Positions 60,934 through 64,000 of a stretch of DNA of 64,000 bases are shown one piece after another. The DNA lies in the NCBI GenBank assembly GCA_039654915.1, contig CM077600.1, forward strand, positions 29,075,992-29,139,991. Reading direction: 5' to 3'. Under the pieces are notes generated by a model. That model saw only the letters and a list, made by a program, of their open reading frames with translations. It was not told the origin of the DNA and ran no database searches. Each line of letters opens with the position of its first letter. Positions within the stretch are counted from its first letter, which is position 1. The stretch comes from Aquilaria yunnanensis (taxonomy: Eukaryota > Streptophyta > Magnoliopsida > Malvales > Thymelaeaceae). Position numbers and translations under genes: made by a program.

Positions 60934-62384
60934 CAGACAAAGGGAGAATATGCGGCAAATGACCTAATTTTGGCCAAGTATCATGACCTCGTTCAGAAAC
61001 TCATTGAGGATTTCGACTCGATGCACATAAAGAACGTTCCCTGAAGGGATAATACCCAAGCGGATGCCTTGGCCAAGGCTAAAGAACCCACCAAAGTGCT
61101 AAAACACCCCAGCACAGAGTTAATGTGCGTAGAAACCTCGGAAAAGGGATGGCAAAGCTCCCTCAAGAGATATTTGCAACTTTAGAGCTTCCCGAGGATC
61201 CTAAAGAAGCCGCAAAGATACGAAAGCGTGCAGGAAGGTACTTCCTCATTGGGAAAGAACTGTACAGGCAAGGGTACGCTAGCCCTCTACAAAGATGTAT
61301 AGGCAAGGATGACGTCAAAGTAATACTTGAAGAAGTACACGAAGGAGTGTGTGGCTCCCATATAGGAACGGACGCCCTCGCAGGAGTGATACTCCGCCGA
61401 GGTTACTTTTGGCCTACCCTAAGCAATGATGCAAGGCAATTCGTCCGAAGATGCGACGATTGCCAAAGGCACGCCAGTATCCAAAAGCTGCCCTCGGAGA
61501 AAATAAATGCAACAGACTATCCCTGCCCCTTCGCCGTCTGGGGCATTGACCTCATCGGACCTCTCCCAAACGCCCCCGGCGGAGTAAAATTTTGCATCGT
61601 CGCAGTGGACTATTTCACTAAGTGGATAAAGGCAGAACCGCTTGCATCAATCTCGGCAAAGGACGCTAAAAAATTCATATGGAAAAACATTATATGCCGA
61701 TTTGGCATTCCGAGGGTAATAGTGGCCGATAATGGGACCCAATTCACGGATAAGGGGTTCCAGGAATTCATGGAGGACTTGGGCATCAAGATACATTTTG
61801 CCCCAGTGGCTCACCCTCAAAGCAATGGGCAAGTCGAGGTATCTAACAGAACAATAAAAGATGGCCTGAAGAAAATGCTAAAAGAGGCAAAAGGGAAATG
61901 GCCAGGAGAGCTCCCAAGCGTGCTGTGGAGCTACCGAACAACTCCCCGAAGAGCCACGGAAGAGACTCCTTTCTCGCTCGTATACGGGACTGAGGCCATT
62001 ATCCCTATTGAAGTCATGCAGCCCTCGGTAAGAGTACAGGTGTTCGATGAAGGAGGAAATGATCTTGGACTAAAAGCAAAGCTGGACCTCATCGAAGAAC
62101 ACCGCGAGATGGCCGAGTTAAGGAGAAAGGCCTTCCAGCAACGAATAGCACGCACCGCCAATTTACATGTAAGAGAAAAGGGGATAAAAAAGGGAGACCT
62201 CATTCTCCGAAAAGCCGAGTTCGAACAGCGAAGGCCATCAGAAGGGGTACTTCGGCCAAATTGGAGTAGACCCTATTTGGTTCTCGACAAAGTCCGCCCA
62301 GGGGTCTTTAAGTTGGGTAATATTGAAGGAGTGGAGTTGAAGAATACTTGGCATTCAGATTCTCCGAAAAAATTCTATACTTAG
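60934..62384 (+). pseudogene. RNase H end and integrase, element B
   Basis: After the two stops a one-nucleotide shift near 61180 moves the frame to that of 61125-62384, which is open to the end of pol. Integrase is complete here: HHCC finger (VHEGVCGSH, CDDCQRH), Asp in IVAVDYFTKW, Asp in VIVADNGTQ, Glu in NGQVEVSNRT, GPY/F-like module (NWSRPYLV) and the end HSDSPKKFYT. It is the better-preserved integrase of the two elements. Confidence 0.88.
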
Positions 62385-62751
62385 ATAATTTTTTCTTCAA
62401 AGAAAGCCGGTAAGCTACTCCTCCCCGAAGTCGTCAGTAAAATACATGACGAATTTGCCCTCATTATCGGAAGAGTGCGCCTTAATGGTCCTGCCTTACA
62501 AAGTTCCGTACTAAGCTTAAAAACCCGTCCGAACACGAAAGAAGTTCAAAAAGGTTCCTTCCGAAAGATAAGGTGCTGGTGTTCGTCAAAAGTGCACGCT
62601 TAGAATCGTACCAACTGCTGATAAGGCATATGCAGGATAAAGAATGGAGAATGGAGAAAAAATCCTTCATTAAAAAATCCTAAGAAAATTTTTTTTTTAC
62701 AAAGAACGAAGAAGAAAAGCCTATGACTGAGCAAGGGTATCAGACGTTTCG

Positions 62752-63874
62752 TCAAACATTATCATCTCCAAAGGGCTCAGTCAAAGACACAGGCCGAGCC
62801 GAAGGAAGATTGAGGAACTCGACTTTGGACCAGGAAGATCTTGGCTCTTGGGGAAAGTCCAAAGCAGACAAATGCGAAATGTCAAGCCCAGGCTGCTGAG
62901 CGAGGACCTGATGACGAGCCAAGCAAAAACCATCTTGGTAAGACGTCTTCGACATTTGCTCGTTACGGTTCTTCTCGGCGCCAAGAGCCGCCAGCTCAGC
63001 TTTTAGCGCGACAATCTTCTCCTCCAACCTCCTCTTCTTCCTGCTCTTCGTCTTCTCCTTCTTCAGGGACGCAATCTCAGCTTGGAGATCGGCATTCAAA
63101 GCGAGTGATTTCGCAAGGTTCTCGCCGTCTTGAACGGTCTGCTTCCGAAGGGCCTCATTCTCTAAAGAAAGAGTCACGCACTTCGAACCGAGGTCTTCAA
63201 CCTTGCTAAGAAGTCGGTAAGCAGCTCCTGCTTGCTGGACACAACCTCGGCCCGAAGACTCCTAAGATCTTCTGTCGCGATTTTGTTTAACTCGCCATAC
63301 TTTAGGGCATATTGGGCGAGAGACTCTTTCGTCTTCCGCAGGGAATCTTCGGACCGAGAGCGGGTCTCCGCTTGTTTCGCTGACCAGGCGCGGAAGTACC
63401 CGCTATATGCCAAAAGCTGCGGAAAACAGAGGCACCAAATAAGCATCAGAAGGCAGTGATGGCTTGAATCAATTTTCTAAAAAACAAGAAAAGAAAGGAC
63501 CACCTGAGCAGTGTGCTCGGTCATCCTCGCCGTGAGAATCTCTTCGCTGGGACATTCGGTTGTAAGGGACTGAAAAGTGGCATTAGTCAGCACCCCCGAT
63601 GCCATTTGCGGAGCCATCAACTGGCTATCCTCAGAGAACAACTCCATGTCCTCTGTGAACGACCAGAAGGGCTCTCATGGCACCTTGCCCCGAGGAATCC
63701 GTCGGTCCCGAAGAGCCCTCCGACGGGCATGAGCTTCCACCCAGGAAGCAGTAGGGGCGTTCTCTACAAGGTCACACCGAAGTTCCATCAAGACATCATC
63801 CCTTAGCCATTCATCCAAAAAATCGTAAATACAAAAAATACTAAGGTTGGTAGCGGAATGGTTAAGGAAAAAAC
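62752..63874 (-). pseudogene. Antisense gene of element B (last exons)
   Basis: It is on the minus strand. The last exon starts about 63421 after the acceptor TTTTCCGCAG (LLAYSGYFRAW) and ends at 62752. It is a Lys/Glu/Leu coiled coil with YQDGFCLARHQVL, matching A. A frameshift near 63205 splits it (FLARLKTS in one frame, VEDLGSKCVTLSLENEA in the other). The preceding exon (about 63800-63510) has DEWLRDDVLMELRCDL, then HARRRALRD, then GKVP followed by TGA. The exon before that ends GFEERVPEVPP with a donor GTTTTTT at about 63874 and continues past the window. Exon borders coincide with those in element A. Confidence 0.7.
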
Positions 63875-64000
63875 CTGGTGGAACTTCGGGGACGCGCTCC
63901 TCAAAACCGACCTCCCAAACATCCTCATTGACATTCTTCCCCTTCCTCCTCCTGCCCTCTTCAAACTCCTGGGCAGACGTTCGCTCTGCTGGGATCTCAG

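Larger units (their letters stand above)
56090..64000 (+). mobile_element. LTR retrotransposon B (Ty3/gypsy, Tat lineage), 3' part beyond window
   Basis: It has the same organisation as element A (LTR, PBS, gag, protease, RT, dual RNase H, integrase, then an antisense gene), but its nucleotide sequence and LTR clearly differ, so it is a separate family of the same lineage. The window ends inside the antisense gene. Gag-protease-RT is far better preserved than in A, but RT, RNase H and antisense regions carry stops, frameshifts and an active-site change. Confidence 0.93.

Overview
This is nuclear DNA from a flowering plant. It has U2-type spliced genes with AT-rich introns, plant-only protein families (a phytepsin-type aspartic protease with a saposin-like insert, a NEAP nuclear-envelope protein, an X8 callose-binding-type protein), and dense LTR retrotransposons, hAT, Mutator-like, CACTA-like and Stowaway elements. 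The AT-rich spacers and intron style fit a eudicot better than a grass, but I cannot name the species.

Layout. 1-13,970 is a nested transposon block. A 12.3 kb Ty3/gypsy retrotransposon of the Tat lineage (element A, 1102-13391, 5-bp target duplication CAATA) sits inside a roughly 1 kb non-autonomous hAT-like element (498-13783, 8-bp target duplication). That hAT lies in sequence resembling the subterminal repeats of a CACTA-like element. 14-25 kb is gene-free and holds MITEs, a CACTA-like element, two further TIR elements with GC-rich gene-like cores, and a hAT with a Stowaway inside it. 25.2-28.7 kb (minus strand) is a complete 13-exon aspartic protease. 28.7-39.7 kb is spacer with a miniature LTR retrotransposon, a second Mutator-like element, microsatellites and a degraded unknown gene fragment. 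40.0-41.3 kb (plus) is an intronless L-cysteine desulfhydrase. 45.0-47.8 kb (plus) is a five-exon NEAP gene. 49.5-51.5 kb (minus) is a four-exon GPI-anchored X8 protein. 52.85-54.02 kb is a 5'-truncated LINE with target duplications. From 56,090 to the end is a second Tat-lineage retrotransposon (element B), cut off by the window end.

The four host genes share no obvious pathway: vacuolar proteolysis, cysteine/H2S metabolism, nuclear periphery, and cell wall/plasmodesmata. Exon borders for all of them were traced by hand. Each gives one continuous frame with GT-AG introns, so they look intact. Both retrotransposons are decayed: nonsense codons and frameshifts in gag/pol in both, and a mutated RT catalytic motif in B. 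The most notable feature is a multi-exon gene on the antisense strand between pol and the 3' LTR, present in both retrotransposons, with its own TATA box in element A. In A, the end of integrase plus the last antisense exon has been duplicated as an apparently perfect 1,599-bp tandem repeat, younger than the insertion itself or else an assembly artefact. I found no tRNA, rRNA or CRISPR.
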